From the NCBI RefSeq assembly GCF_001417775.1, contig NZ_BBZJ01000014.1:1-64000 (forward strand): DNA of 64,000 nt, in the 5' to 3' direction. The stretch's first letter is position 1. Every line of letters begins with the position of its first letter. Below the pieces are notes generated by a model. The model was not told where the DNA came from. It searched no databases and saw only the letters and a list, made by a program, of their open reading frames with translations. Source of the stretch: Streptomyces sp. TP-A0356 (lineage in GTDB: Bacteria > Actinomycetota > Actinomycetes > Streptomycetales > Streptomycetaceae). Positions 25,477-34,122 of this stretch are shown here, piece by piece. A program made the position numbers and the translations under genes.

Positions 25477-26736
25477 GTGACCACCGCAGGCGACCCGCGT
25501 CCCCACGGCCCCGACCTCGGTGCCACCCCCACCGGTCCCGGGCTCAGACGTCATCGGCACCGGCGCTGGGCGCGCCGCTGTGCGCTCGGACTCGCCGTGC
25601 TCGTGCTCGGGGCCGCCGGGGCCGGGTGGGCCGCGTACGAGAAGCTGAACGGGAACATCACGGCGGACAACGACGCCGCCTCCGAACTCGCGCGGTACGA
25701 GAAGGAGCGACCCACGGCGCTCGTGCGCGACGCACAGAACATCCTGATCATCGGGTCGGACTCACGGTCGGGTCAGGGCAACGGCCAGTACGGGCGGGAT
25801 TCCGGCACCGAGCGGTCCGACACCACGATCCTGCTGCACCTCGGGGCCAACCGGCACAGCGCCACCGCCGTCTCCCTCCCCCGCGACCTCATGGTGAACG
25901 TGCCGGCCTGTCACCGGCCGGACGGCAGCCGCACCCGGCCGGGACTCACGATGTTCAACTACGCCTTCGCGGCGGGGGGTTCCGCCTGCACGATCCGGAC
26001 CGTGGAGAAGCTGACGAACGTCCGCATCGACCACCACATGGTCGTCGACTTCCGCGGGTTCAAGAAGATGGTCGACGCGCTGGACGGCGTCCAGGTGTGC
26101 CTGAAGCAGCCGATCGACGACCAGGCCGCCAAGCTGAAGCTGCCCGCGGGCAGGGTGACGCTCGACGGCGAACAGGCGCTCGGCTACGTACGCGCCCGCG
26201 AGAGCCTCGGCGACGGCAGCGACACCGAGCGAATGGAGCGCCAGCAGCGCTTTCTCGGCGCGCTGGTCAGCAAGGTGCGCAGCAATGACGTCCTGCTGAA
26301 TCCGGTCAAGTTGTATCCCGTGCTGGACGCGGCCACCTCGTCCCTCACCACGGACCCCGCTCTGGCGAGCCTGCGCGGACTCTACGAACTCGTGCGGGGC
26401 CTGCGCAACCTTCCCACCGAACATGTGCAGTTCCTGACGGTCCCGCGCACGCCGTACCCGAACAACACCAATCGCGACCAACTCGTGCAACCCGCAGCGG
26501 AGAAACTCTTCACGCGGCTGCGCATGGACCAGCCTGTCGAGGTCACCAAGGAAGTTCCGGCCGAATCGGCGACAAAACCGAGCGCCCCGGCGCCCGACGG
26601 CGGTGACGGCGTGGAGTCGCACGGCGACGGAAAGTCCGATGGAATGCGGCCCGTTGAGCCCGGGGCACCCGAGCGGAGTCCCGAACCGCCGCCCACTTTC
26701 CGCGGGAACACGGCCGCACAGGACGTCTGCGGGTAA
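25477..26736 (+). CDS. LCP family glycopolymer transferase (LCP-1)
   Basis: LytR-CpsA-Psr proteins transfer glycopolymers such as teichoic acids or arabinogalactan-like chains from lipid carriers to peptidoglycan. This 419-residue member has a cytoplasmic N-tail, one transmembrane anchor (about 34-52) and an external LCP domain. Visible motifs are the pyrophosphate-binding NILIIGSDSRSGQG, the arginine/aspartate motif AVSLPRDLMVNVP, and GEQALGYVRARESLGDGSDTERMERQQRF with substrate-contacting Arg residues. The C-terminal 60 residues are Pro/Asp/Gly-rich without a LytR_C domain. Start GTG 25477. It is the first of five LCP genes in 10 kb. Confidence 0.93.
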   Translation: MTTAGDPRPHGPDLGATPTGPGLRRHRHRRWARRCALGLAVLVLGAAGAGWAAYEKLNGNITADNDAASELARYEKERPTALVRDAQNILIIGSDSRSGQGNGQYGRDSGTERSDTTILLHLGANRHSATAVSLPRDLMVNVPACHRPDGSRTRPGLTMFNYAFAAGGSACTIRTVEKLTNVRIDHHMVVDFRGFKKMVDALDGVQVCLKQPIDDQAAKLKLPAGRVTLDGEQALGYVRARESLGDGSDTERMERQQRFLGALVSKVRSNDVLLNPVKLYPVLDAATSSLTTDPALASLRGLYELVRGLRNLPTEHVQFLTVPRTPYPNNTNRDQLVQPAAEKLFTRLRMDQPVEVTKEVPAESATKPSAPAPDGGDGVESHGDGKSDGMRPVEPGAPERSPEPPPTFRGNTAAQDVCG

Positions 26737-26975
26737 AGCCCGCGCCAAGTCGGGGAACACCTGACCTAAGAACTCTCTGAGATATAGGGCGGATTGCCCA
26801 GTTGTAGGGGAGTGGAATTTGTCACCGCCGTCGCTTGACGCTGAACTGGGCGGATAGTGTGAGCGATCTGGTGCCACGCCCATGAGGTCCGCCCTGGGGC
26901 ACGCACTGGTTGCATAGACCCGAGCGCCTCAAGGGGGAAGGCGCCGCGTGGCCCCGACGGAGGATTCGGACAACC

Positions 26976-28721
26976 GTGGACGCGCAAGGCCGTGGGCGGG
27001 CGGACAACATCGACCCCGCAGACCAGTGGGTACTCAACCCGGACACTGGCGAATACGAACTGCGACTGGCCCCTTCCACACCGCAGCCGGCCGTGCCGAG
27101 ACCGCGGCGGGGGGCTCCCGCCGGCAGCGCGCAGGAGGGCACGCGCAAGGCGCCAGGTCCGCGGGGTCCGGCTCCGGAGGAAGCGGCACCGGTCCCGGAC
27201 ACCCTCCCGGGGCAGCGCCGCCGGGGCGCGCCCGAGGAACCGCCGGGCAGGCGCCGGGGACGTACGAAGCCCAAGAAGGGCAAGACGAAGAAGATACTGT
27301 TGTGGACCGGCGGCGGCATGGCGTTCGTGCTGGTCGCGGTCTCCGCGGCCGCCTACCTCTACATCCAGCACCTCAACGACAACATCACGTCGGTCTCGGA
27401 CGACGGCGCGAGTACGGGTGGCTTCCAGAAGGACAAGCCGATCAACATACTGCTGATCGGCACCGACAGGCGCATCGGCAAGGGCAACACGGGCTATGGC
27501 GACGCCGGCAGCGTCGGCCACGCGGACACCGACATCCTTCTGCACGTGTCACGGGACCGCTCGAACGCGACGGCGCTCAGCATCCCGCGCGACCTGATCG
27601 TCGACGTCCCGGACTGCCCGACGAAGCAGGCCGACGGCACCACCAAGGTCATCCCCGGCACGCCGAAGACCCGATTCAACACGAGCCTCGGCCAGGACGG
27701 CCGTACGCCGAGCTGCACCATGCGCACGGTCACCGAGCTGACCGGCATCACGCCGGACGACTTCATGGTCGCCGACTTCAACGCGGTCAAGACGCTGACG
27801 TCGGCTGTCGGCGGCGTCGAGGTCTGTCTGGGCAAGGACATCAACGACCGGGACTCGCACCTGAAGCTGTCGAAGGGCACGCACACCATCGAGGGCGAGC
27901 AGGCGCTGGCCTTCGTGCGCACCCGGCACTCCGTGGGCTTCGGCGGCGACCTCAGCCGTATTCAGCTCCAGCAGCAGTTCCTCAGCGCGCTGATGCGCAA
28001 GCTGAAGTCGAACTCCACCCTCACCGACCCGACCAAGATGCTGGACGTGGCGGAGGCGGCCACCAAGGCGCTGACCGTCGACTCGAAGATCGACAGCATC
28101 GGCAAGCTCAAGGATCTCGGGCTGGAGCTGGGCAAGCTCAACCCCAAGAACCTGACGTTCACGACGGTGCCGGTGCTGGACAACCCGGCGGACGGTGGGG
28201 TCAAGAAGACGGTGGTCCTCAACCCGTCGACGGCCCCGCAGGTCTTCGAAGCGATCAAGGGCGACGTCTCCTTCACCGCGGTCAAGCAGAAGAAGCAGCA
28301 GGAGAAGGCCGCCGTGGCGGACCGCCTCAAGGGCTCCCGCTCTGCCGCCTCGGACATCCGCGTCGACATCTACAACGGCGGCGCACCGGGAGGCAGCGCG
28401 CAGGAGACTCTCAGCTGGCTGCAGATCAAGCAGGGCGTCCTCAAGGCCAGCCAGCTGGGCAACGCCGGCGTCCGACTCGGCAACACGACCCTGGAGTACT
28501 CTGCGGACCAGGCCGACCAGGCACGCAAGCTGGCGGACATCATGGGGTTGCCGGCGTCGGCGATGAAGCCGGGCAAGAGCGAGAAGAACGCCCAGGGCCT
28601 GCCCGCGATGGTGCTGACCCTCGGCAAGGACTTCAAGGGAGCCGGAGTTCCCCTGACGACACCTGCCAAGGCGCCGGACGTCCCGAAGAACACGGCGGAC
28701 AAGGTTCAGTGCGCCAAGTGA
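26976..28721 (+). CDS. LCP family glycopolymer transferase with LytR_C domain (LCP-2)
   Basis: GTG 26976 (VDAQGRGRADNIDPADQWVL) is chosen because GGAGG lies 12 nt upstream and the frame before it is Arg-rich filler. It gives about 581 residues. A basic, Pro-rich cytoplasmic region of about 100 residues is followed by a membrane anchor (ILLWTGGGMAFVLVAVSAAA), then the LCP domain with NILLIGTDRRIGKG, ALSIPRDLIVDVPDC and EQALAFVRTRHSVGFGGDLS. The C-terminal 110 residues (SDIRVDIYNGG onward) form a LytR_C domain. The upstream gap (26737-26975) is AT-richer and contains complementary CCCAGTT / AACTGGG segments. Confidence 0.93.
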   Translation: MDAQGRGRADNIDPADQWVLNPDTGEYELRLAPSTPQPAVPRPRRGAPAGSAQEGTRKAPGPRGPAPEEAAPVPDTLPGQRRRGAPEEPPGRRRGRTKPKKGKTKKILLWTGGGMAFVLVAVSAAAYLYIQHLNDNITSVSDDGASTGGFQKDKPINILLIGTDRRIGKGNTGYGDAGSVGHADTDILLHVSRDRSNATALSIPRDLIVDVPDCPTKQADGTTKVIPGTPKTRFNTSLGQDGRTPSCTMRTVTELTGITPDDFMVADFNAVKTLTSAVGGVEVCLGKDINDRDSHLKLSKGTHTIEGEQALAFVRTRHSVGFGGDLSRIQLQQQFLSALMRKLKSNSTLTDPTKMLDVAEAATKALTVDSKIDSIGKLKDLGLELGKLNPKNLTFTTVPVLDNPADGGVKKTVVLNPSTAPQVFEAIKGDVSFTAVKQKKQQEKAAVADRLKGSRSAASDIRVDIYNGGAPGGSAQETLSWLQIKQGVLKASQLGNAGVRLGNTTLEYSADQADQARKLADIMGLPASAMKPGKSEKNAQGLPAMVLTLGKDFKGAGVPLTTPAKAPDVPKNTADKVQCAK

Positions 28722-28756
28722 CCTGAGCCGCCCGTCACGCGTCCTACAGGACGCAC

Positions 28757-28789
28757 CGCGCCCGGTGGGTGTACATCCCACCGGGCGCG
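28757..28789 (+). terminator. Terminator after LCP-2
   Basis: The perfect 13-bp arms CGCGCCCGGTGGG and CCCACCGGGCGCG surround a TGTACAT loop, 36 bp beyond the stop. A smaller hairpin (GCGTCC / GGACGC, about 28794-28809) follows at once. Confidence 0.8.
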
Positions 28790-28937
28790 TCGAGCGTCCA
28801 ACTGGACGCGGAACACATTCGGTTGGGCGCGCGGGCCGCGCTCCGCCGCAGGGCGATGGTTCCGGAGGCGCGACAAGGCGTCCTCCCGGACCTCGGCACG
28901 GACCCGTTCGACGGGTGCAGGGTGGGGAGGCAGGTAC

Positions 28938-30620
28938 TTGGGGCAGAGCAGTGTGCGTGGAGAGGGGGCGGGACCACGTGTCCGGCGGGCCGGTGAACTG
29001 GGCTGGGACGACAGTCTTTACGAACAGAACGGCGATGACGTTCGGGACGCCGACGCGGGTCCGCCGTCCGAGCCGGGCGGAGACGGCCGCGACGGTGGCG
29101 GAGCCGGCCACGGCGGCGGGGCCGAGGAGCGCCCGCGCCGCAGACGCCGCGCCCTGCGCTGGTCGGCGACGGTCCTGGCGGTCGTCATACTCGGCACCGC
29201 CGGTGCGGGATACCTCTACTACCAGCACCTGAACGACAACCTGAAGAAGGACGACCTCAACATCGGGGACGCCAAGGACCGGGCGGCCCAGTCGAAGCCG
29301 AACGCGGCGGGCCAGACCCCGCTGAACATCCTTCTCATCGGGTCGGACGCGCGGGACTCCGCGGAGAACCAGAAGCTCGGCGGCGCAAGGGACACCTTCG
29401 GGGGGCCGCCGAACGCCGACGTGCAGATGCTGGTGCACGTCTCGGCGGACCGCACCAACATGTCGGTGGTCAGCGTGCCGCGCGACACCCTGCTGCAGAT
29501 CCCCAAGTGCACCGACCCGAAGACCGGGCGCGTCTACCACGCGTCGACGCAGGCGATGGCGAACGACTCGCTGCGCCGCGGCGGCCCCGGCTGCACGGTC
29601 GCCACCTGGGAGAAGCTCACCGACATCCACATCGACCACTTCATGATGGTCGACTTCGCGGGCGTGGTGTCGATGGCGGACGCCATCGGCGGCGTCCCGG
29701 TGTGCGTGGACAGGAACATCTACTCGCACACCTCCTCCGGGCACGGCTCGGGGCTGAAGCTGAATGCGGGCACCACCTACGTCAAGGGCGAGCAGGCGCT
29801 GCAGTGGCTGCGCACGCGGTACGGGTTCGAGGACGGCAGCGACATCGCCCGGACGAAGGCCCAGCACCAGTACATGAGCTCGATGGTCCGCCAACTGCGC
29901 GCCAACGCCACCCTGAGCAACCCGGACAAGCTGCGCAAGCTCGCCGAGACGGCCACGGCGGCGCTCACCGTCGACACGGAGCTCGGCACGGTCGCCAAGC
30001 TCTACGACCTGAGCACCGAGCTGAAGAAGGTGCCCACGGACCGCATCACGATGACGACGATGCCGTACGTGTACTCCGGTGAGCGCGTGCTGCCCAAGCA
30101 GGGTGACGCGGAGCAGCTGTTCCGTCTGGTGCGCGCGGACATCGCGCTGGACGGCAAGGACACGACGAACAAGAAGCCCACGCCCCAGGCGACGGCGGCG
30201 GCCCCGACGGACAGCGACGACAAGATCGCTGTGCAGGTGCAGAACGGCACCCGCACGTCCACGCTGGCGCCGGCGAGCGGCCGGGCGGGCACGGTGGCCC
30301 AGTTCCTCGTCGGCAAGGGCTTCACCGAGGCCAGGGCCGACTCCTCGACGGTGCTGAGCGAGGACAGGACGGTGATCCGCTACCCGAGCGCGGATCTGAA
30401 GGGGGACGCCGAACGGGTCGCCAAGGCCCTGGGCCTGCCGGCCGGTTCGGTGCGGAAGTCCACGGACGTCTCGGGGGTCACCCTCGTGGTGGGCGCCGAC
30501 TGGCGGTCGGGCACCGACTACAAGGCGCCGAAGCAGGACAACGCGACCCCGACGACCGCGAACGTACTCAACGGCGCGGACAAGAAGTGCATGCAGGTGG
30601 ATCCGAGCTTCACCTGGTGA
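28938..30620 (+). CDS. LCP family glycopolymer transferase with LytR_C domain (LCP-3)
   Basis: The start is TTG 28938, supported by GGGGAGG ending 7 nt before it, giving 560 residues. A Gly/Arg-rich cytoplasmic tail is followed by an anchor (ATVLAVVILGTAGAGYLYYQ). The LCP domain has LNILLIGSDARDSAENQ, VVSVPRDTLLQIP and EQALQWLRTRYGFEDGSDIA. A LytR_C domain (IAVQVQNGTRTSTLA onward) ends the protein. It is very similar in layout to LCP-2, as expected from gene duplication. Terminators at 28757-28789 and 30629-30662 isolate it as a single-gene unit. Confidence 0.93.
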   Translation: MGQSSVRGEGAGPRVRRAGELGWDDSLYEQNGDDVRDADAGPPSEPGGDGRDGGGAGHGGGAEERPRRRRRALRWSATVLAVVILGTAGAGYLYYQHLNDNLKKDDLNIGDAKDRAAQSKPNAAGQTPLNILLIGSDARDSAENQKLGGARDTFGGPPNADVQMLVHVSADRTNMSVVSVPRDTLLQIPKCTDPKTGRVYHASTQAMANDSLRRGGPGCTVATWEKLTDIHIDHFMMVDFAGVVSMADAIGGVPVCVDRNIYSHTSSGHGSGLKLNAGTTYVKGEQALQWLRTRYGFEDGSDIARTKAQHQYMSSMVRQLRANATLSNPDKLRKLAETATAALTVDTELGTVAKLYDLSTELKKVPTDRITMTTMPYVYSGERVLPKQGDAEQLFRLVRADIALDGKDTTNKKPTPQATAAAPTDSDDKIAVQVQNGTRTSTLAPASGRAGTVAQFLVGKGFTEARADSSTVLSEDRTVIRYPSADLKGDAERVAKALGLPAGSVRKSTDVSGVTLVVGADWRSGTDYKAPKQDNATPTTANVLNGADKKCMQVDPSFTW

Positions 30621-30628
30621 CCGTACGC

Positions 30629-30662
30629 GTCGGGGCCCTCTCCACCCGGAGAGGGCCCCGAC
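30629..30662. terminator. Bidirectional terminator between LCP-3 and the ExoA-like glycosyltransferase
   Basis: The perfect 15-bp arms GTCGGGGCCCTCTCC and GGAGAGGGCCCCGAC surround an ACCC loop between convergent genes. Confidence 0.85.
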
Positions 30663-30686
30663 CTCCTCGTGGACGCGTCGGAGCTG

Positions 30687-31715
30687 TCAGTCGGCGGCGA
30701 CGACCGCCGGCCGCCGTGACGCGATGACCTTCTTCGCCAGCGACCTCGGGCTGGTCAGGAAGCCCCAGCCCCACGCCATGTGCATGGTCGCGAGGGCGAC
30801 CGGGATCCGCAGACGCGCCTTCGGCGGCAGGCCCTTGCCCGCGGGGACCGAACCCAGGACGATCGCCGCGAGATACCCGCCGGGGATCACCAGACCCCAC
30901 GGGGTCAGCACGGCGCCCACCACGACGCCCGCCGCGATCGCGCAGACCGCGGCCGGCGGGGCGAGGTAGCGCAGGTTGATGGAGCCCTCGTGGTAGCGGG
31001 CGACGACGTGCCGCCAGCGCCCGTAGTCCTTGTACTGCTTGGCCAGAGCGCGCACCGACGGCCTGGGACGGTAGGACACCCTCAGCTCCGGCGAGAACCA
31101 GATCAGGCCGCCCGCCTCCCGGATCCGGAAGTTGAGCTCCCAGTCCTGGGCGCGTATGAACTCCTCGTTGTAGCCGCCCTGCTGCTCCAGGGCCTCGCGG
31201 CGGAACACGCCGAGGTAGACCGTCTCCGCCGGACCGGCCTCGCCGCCCGTGTGGAAGGCGGCGTTGCCGACCCCGATCTTCGAGGTCATGGCGGCGGCGA
31301 CGGCGTGCTCCCAGTCGTTCTCGCCCTCGGCGTGCATGATGCCGCCGACGTTCTGCGCGCCGGTCTCCTCCAGGAGGCGTACGGCGGTCGCGATGTAGTT
31401 CGGCGAGAGCATGCCGTGGCCGTCGACGCGGACCACGATCGGGTGGCGGGACGCCTTGATCGCGGCGTTGAGCGCGGCGGGCGTGCGGCCCGTCGGGTTC
31501 GGCACCGTGTGCACGCGCGGGTCCTCGCGCACCAGCTCGGCCGCGATCTCGTCCGTGCGGTCCGTGGACGGACCGAGGGCGATCACGACCTCCATCTCAC
31601 CGGCGTAGTCCTGGGCCAGGATCGCTTGGACGGCTCCCCGCAGATGCCGCTCCTCGTCGAGGACGGGCATGATCACGGACACGGCGGGGAGCTGCACGTC
31701 GGGCTTGGCGTTCAT
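30687..31715 (-). CDS. Glycosyltransferase family 2, ExoA-like
   Basis: This 342-residue protein has a GT-A core from VSVIMPVLDEERHLRGAVQA. VVIALGPSTDRTDEIAAELV is the nucleotide-binding half, RVDGHGML the metal-binding DxD-type motif, and RAQDWELNFRIREAGG the acceptor motif. Three C-terminal hydrophobic segments (about 250-275, 275-300 and 305-325) place it at the membrane. ExoA-like enzymes add sugars to lipid-linked intermediates of exopolysaccharide. Lying between LCP genes, it probably builds part of a glycopolymer that LCP enzymes attach to the wall; that link is inference. Start ATG 31715. Confidence 0.9.
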   Translation of the reverse strand: MNAKPDVQLPAVSVIMPVLDEERHLRGAVQAILAQDYAGEMEVVIALGPSTDRTDEIAAELVREDPRVHTVPNPTGRTPAALNAAIKASRHPIVVRVDGHGMLSPNYIATAVRLLEETGAQNVGGIMHAEGENDWEHAVAAAMTSKIGVGNAAFHTGGEAGPAETVYLGVFRREALEQQGGYNEEFIRAQDWELNFRIREAGGLIWFSPELRVSYRPRPSVRALAKQYKDYGRWRHVVARYHEGSINLRYLAPPAAVCAIAAGVVVGAVLTPWGLVIPGGYLAAIVLGSVPAGKGLPPKARLRIPVALATMHMAWGWGFLTSPRSLAKKVIASRRPAVVAAD

Positions 31716-31813
31716 AGGGGGCTCACGTTACCGCGAACGGGGGACACCGATGCGCGCCGCCCGGGTGCCGCCGAGGGGCACGGATCGTATCGGCCTACGG
31801 TGCTCGCGGATCC

Positions 31814-33322
31814 ATGCCCAGCCCCACGGAGGTCTCCCCCGTGCCCACGCCGACCCGCCCGCCCGCACGCCGTCAGCCGGCCCGCCGTTCCCCCGCCCGG
31901 CGGCCGCCCGTGCGACGGAAGAAGCCGGGCTGGGCCGGGCGGGCGATCACCGCGGTCTCCGTGGTGGTCCTCGCCTCGGCCGGCATCGGGCACGCGGTGC
32001 TCACCAGCCTCGACGAGGGCATCGCCCGGGTCGACCCCTTCAAGGACATGAAGGACCGCCCCGCGGCGGGCCACGGCATGAACGTCCTGCTGGTCGGCAC
32101 CGACGGCCGCGACAGGATCACCGAGGCGGAGCGGCGGAGGTTCCGCCTGGGCGGCGCCCCCTGCCACTGCACGGACACGATCATGATCGTGCACATCTCC
32201 GCGGACTGGAATCGGGCGACCGTGGTCAGCCTGCCGCGTGACTCGTACGCGGAGGTGCCGGCGCACAGCGACCCGACGAGCGGGCGGCAGCACGGCACCC
32301 ATCCGATCAGGCTGAACGCGGCGTACGCGGAGGGCGGACCGAACCTGACCGTGCGCACGGTCGAGAACATGACCCGCCTCAAGATCGACCACTATCTGGA
32401 GGTCGACTTCGTCAGCTTCATGAGGACGGTGGACGTGCTCGGCGGTGTCCGGGTGTGCACCACGCAGCCGCTCAAGGACGCGTACACCGGGCTCGACCTG
32501 ACCGCGGGCACGCATCAGCTGGGCGGCGGGCAGGCGCTGCAGTACGTACGGTCCCGGCATGTGGACGGGGCCTCCGACCTGGGCCGGATGCAGCGGCAGC
32601 AGAAGTTCGTGGCGGCGCTGATCGACCGGGCGACGTCCTCGGGGGTGCTGCTGAACCCGCTGAAGGTCCGGGACATGGCCCGGTCCGTGCTCGGGTCGGT
32701 GCGTGCGGACCAGGGCTTCGGGACGGACCAGCTGCTCGACCTGGGCCGCGGCATGCGGAACTTCTCGCCCCGCTCCTCCGAGTTCACGACCGTGCCGATC
32801 GGGCAGATGACCTACGAGGTCAAGGGCCTCGGCTCGACGGTGAAATGGGACGAGGCGAAGGCACAGGCGCTCTTCCAGGCCCTGCGCGACGACAAGCCGC
32901 TCGCCCCGCCCCGGCCGAAGGAGAAGGGCCCGGCCGCGGCGCGCGTGGACGCGGACCCCCAGCAGATCCGGGTGCAGGTCGAGAACGGGACGGCCACGGA
33001 GGGACTCGGCAGACGGGTTGACGACGGTCTCGCGTCCACCGGGTTCCGCACGACGCGGCGGCCGGTGAACGCGGCGGACCGGTCGGTGCGGCGCACGGTC
33101 GTGTTCTACGACCCACGCTGGGAGCGCTCGGCGAAGGCACTCGCGGTGGCCCTGCCGGGCAGCGAACTACGCGCCGCGCCGGGCCAGGGGCCGACGCTGA
33201 GGGTGATCGCGGGCACCGACTTCCGTGAGGTGCACCGGGTGAAGGCGGCCCAGCCGCAGGCACCGCCGGGGCCGGGGTCACAGCAGGCCGTGGTGACCGG
33301 GGACCAGGTGGTGTGCCCGTAG
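31814..33322 (+). CDS. LCP family glycopolymer transferase with LytR_C domain (LCP-4)
   Basis: The 502-residue protein has a basic Pro/Arg-rich N-tail and an anchor (AITAVSVVVLASAGIGHAVL). The LCP domain carries MNVLLVGTDGRDRITEAE, VVSLPRDSYAEVPAHSD and GQALQYVRSRHVDGASDLG. A LytR_C domain begins at IRVQVENGTATEGL. A Cys pair GGAPCHCTDT early in the domain is unusual among the five paralogues here. The start at ATG 31814 overlaps no other gene. An alternative start at the GTG near 31841 would remove nine residues. It is divergent from the ExoA-like gene with a 98-bp gap. Confidence 0.92.
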   Translation: MPSPTEVSPVPTPTRPPARRQPARRSPARRPPVRRKKPGWAGRAITAVSVVVLASAGIGHAVLTSLDEGIARVDPFKDMKDRPAAGHGMNVLLVGTDGRDRITEAERRRFRLGGAPCHCTDTIMIVHISADWNRATVVSLPRDSYAEVPAHSDPTSGRQHGTHPIRLNAAYAEGGPNLTVRTVENMTRLKIDHYLEVDFVSFMRTVDVLGGVRVCTTQPLKDAYTGLDLTAGTHQLGGGQALQYVRSRHVDGASDLGRMQRQQKFVAALIDRATSSGVLLNPLKVRDMARSVLGSVRADQGFGTDQLLDLGRGMRNFSPRSSEFTTVPIGQMTYEVKGLGSTVKWDEAKAQALFQALRDDKPLAPPRPKEKGPAAARVDADPQQIRVQVENGTATEGLGRRVDDGLASTGFRTTRRPVNAADRSVRRTVVFYDPRWERSAKALAVALPGSELRAAPGQGPTLRVIAGTDFREVHRVKAAQPQAPPGPGSQQAVVTGDQVVCP

Positions 33323-33429
33323 TTCCTTCATGTGATCAGTGGGCGTAGGCGATCAGGGATCTCACATCGGAACGACTCGTCCAGGGTGTGACGCACCCGG
33401 CACATCGCTGGCCGTGCAATCCGCGCGCC

Positions 33430-34002
33430 TCAGTCCTGGTAGCCCTCCGCCGCCCTCTTCTCCCGCAGTTCCCTGATCGCGCGGCGGCGCGCCAGGCGGT
33501 GGGTGCGGCGGATCTGGGCCTCCTGGTAGCGGCGCTTGTCGCGCTCCGTCTCCGGGATGATGGGCGGCACCGCCCGCGGCTTGCCGTCGGCGTCGACCGC
33601 GGCGAAGACGAGGTACGCGGAGCCGACCTGGGTGGCGGGCGTGGACTCGTTCCAGCGCTCGGCCAGAACCCGGACGCCGACCTCCATCGAGGTGCGCCCG
33701 GTCCAGTTGACCTGGGCCTTCACATGGACGAGGTCGCCGACCCTGACCGGCTCCAGGAACACCATCTCGTCCATGGACGCGGTGACGGCCGGGCCGCCGG
33801 AGTGCCGGCCCGCCACGGCGCCCGCGGCGTCGTCGACGAGCTTCATGATCACACCGCCGTGCACCGTGCCCAGCAGGTTGGTGTCGTTGTGGGTCATGAT
33901 GTGGCTGAGGGTGGTCCGGGACGCGGAGGTGGGCTTCCCGGGGAGATCACCCGCAATTTCGCCCAGAATTTCTGATTCCGGAGCAGGGGCCTGGTCTGTC
34001 AT
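33430..34002 (-). CDS. Acyl-CoA thioesterase (hotdog fold)
   Basis: The protein of about 190 residues contains the 4HBT hotdog core, HNDTNLLGTVHGGVIMKLVDD with the conserved Asn, His-Gly-Gly and Asp, then TASMDEMVFLEPVRVGDLVHVKAQVNWTGRTS. This matches the BACH/YciA-type cytosolic acyl-CoA thioesterases that hydrolyse acyl-CoA to free acid. I prefer ATG 34002 (MTDQAPAPE) because TAGGGT lies 7 nt before it, as in leaderless promoters; GTG 34011 is the alternative. The C-terminal 40 residues are strongly basic. Context gives no pathway; it lies among envelope genes. Confidence 0.88.
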   Translation of the reverse strand: MTDQAPAPESEILGEIAGDLPGKPTSASRTTLSHIMTHNDTNLLGTVHGGVIMKLVDDAAGAVAGRHSGGPAVTASMDEMVFLEPVRVGDLVHVKAQVNWTGRTSMEVGVRVLAERWNESTPATQVGSAYLVFAAVDADGKPRAVPPIIPETERDKRRYQEAQIRRTHRLARRRAIRELREKRAAEGYQD

Positions 34003-34122
34003 GCCCTCCACCCTATGCCGGGGGCGCTCTCCGGGGATTTTGTGTCAGCTTCGCAACAGCCCTGCTCCCGTTCCTCGTCATCCCTTGTGGGGGACACAGT
34101 CGGACCCTGCACACTGGGGCCC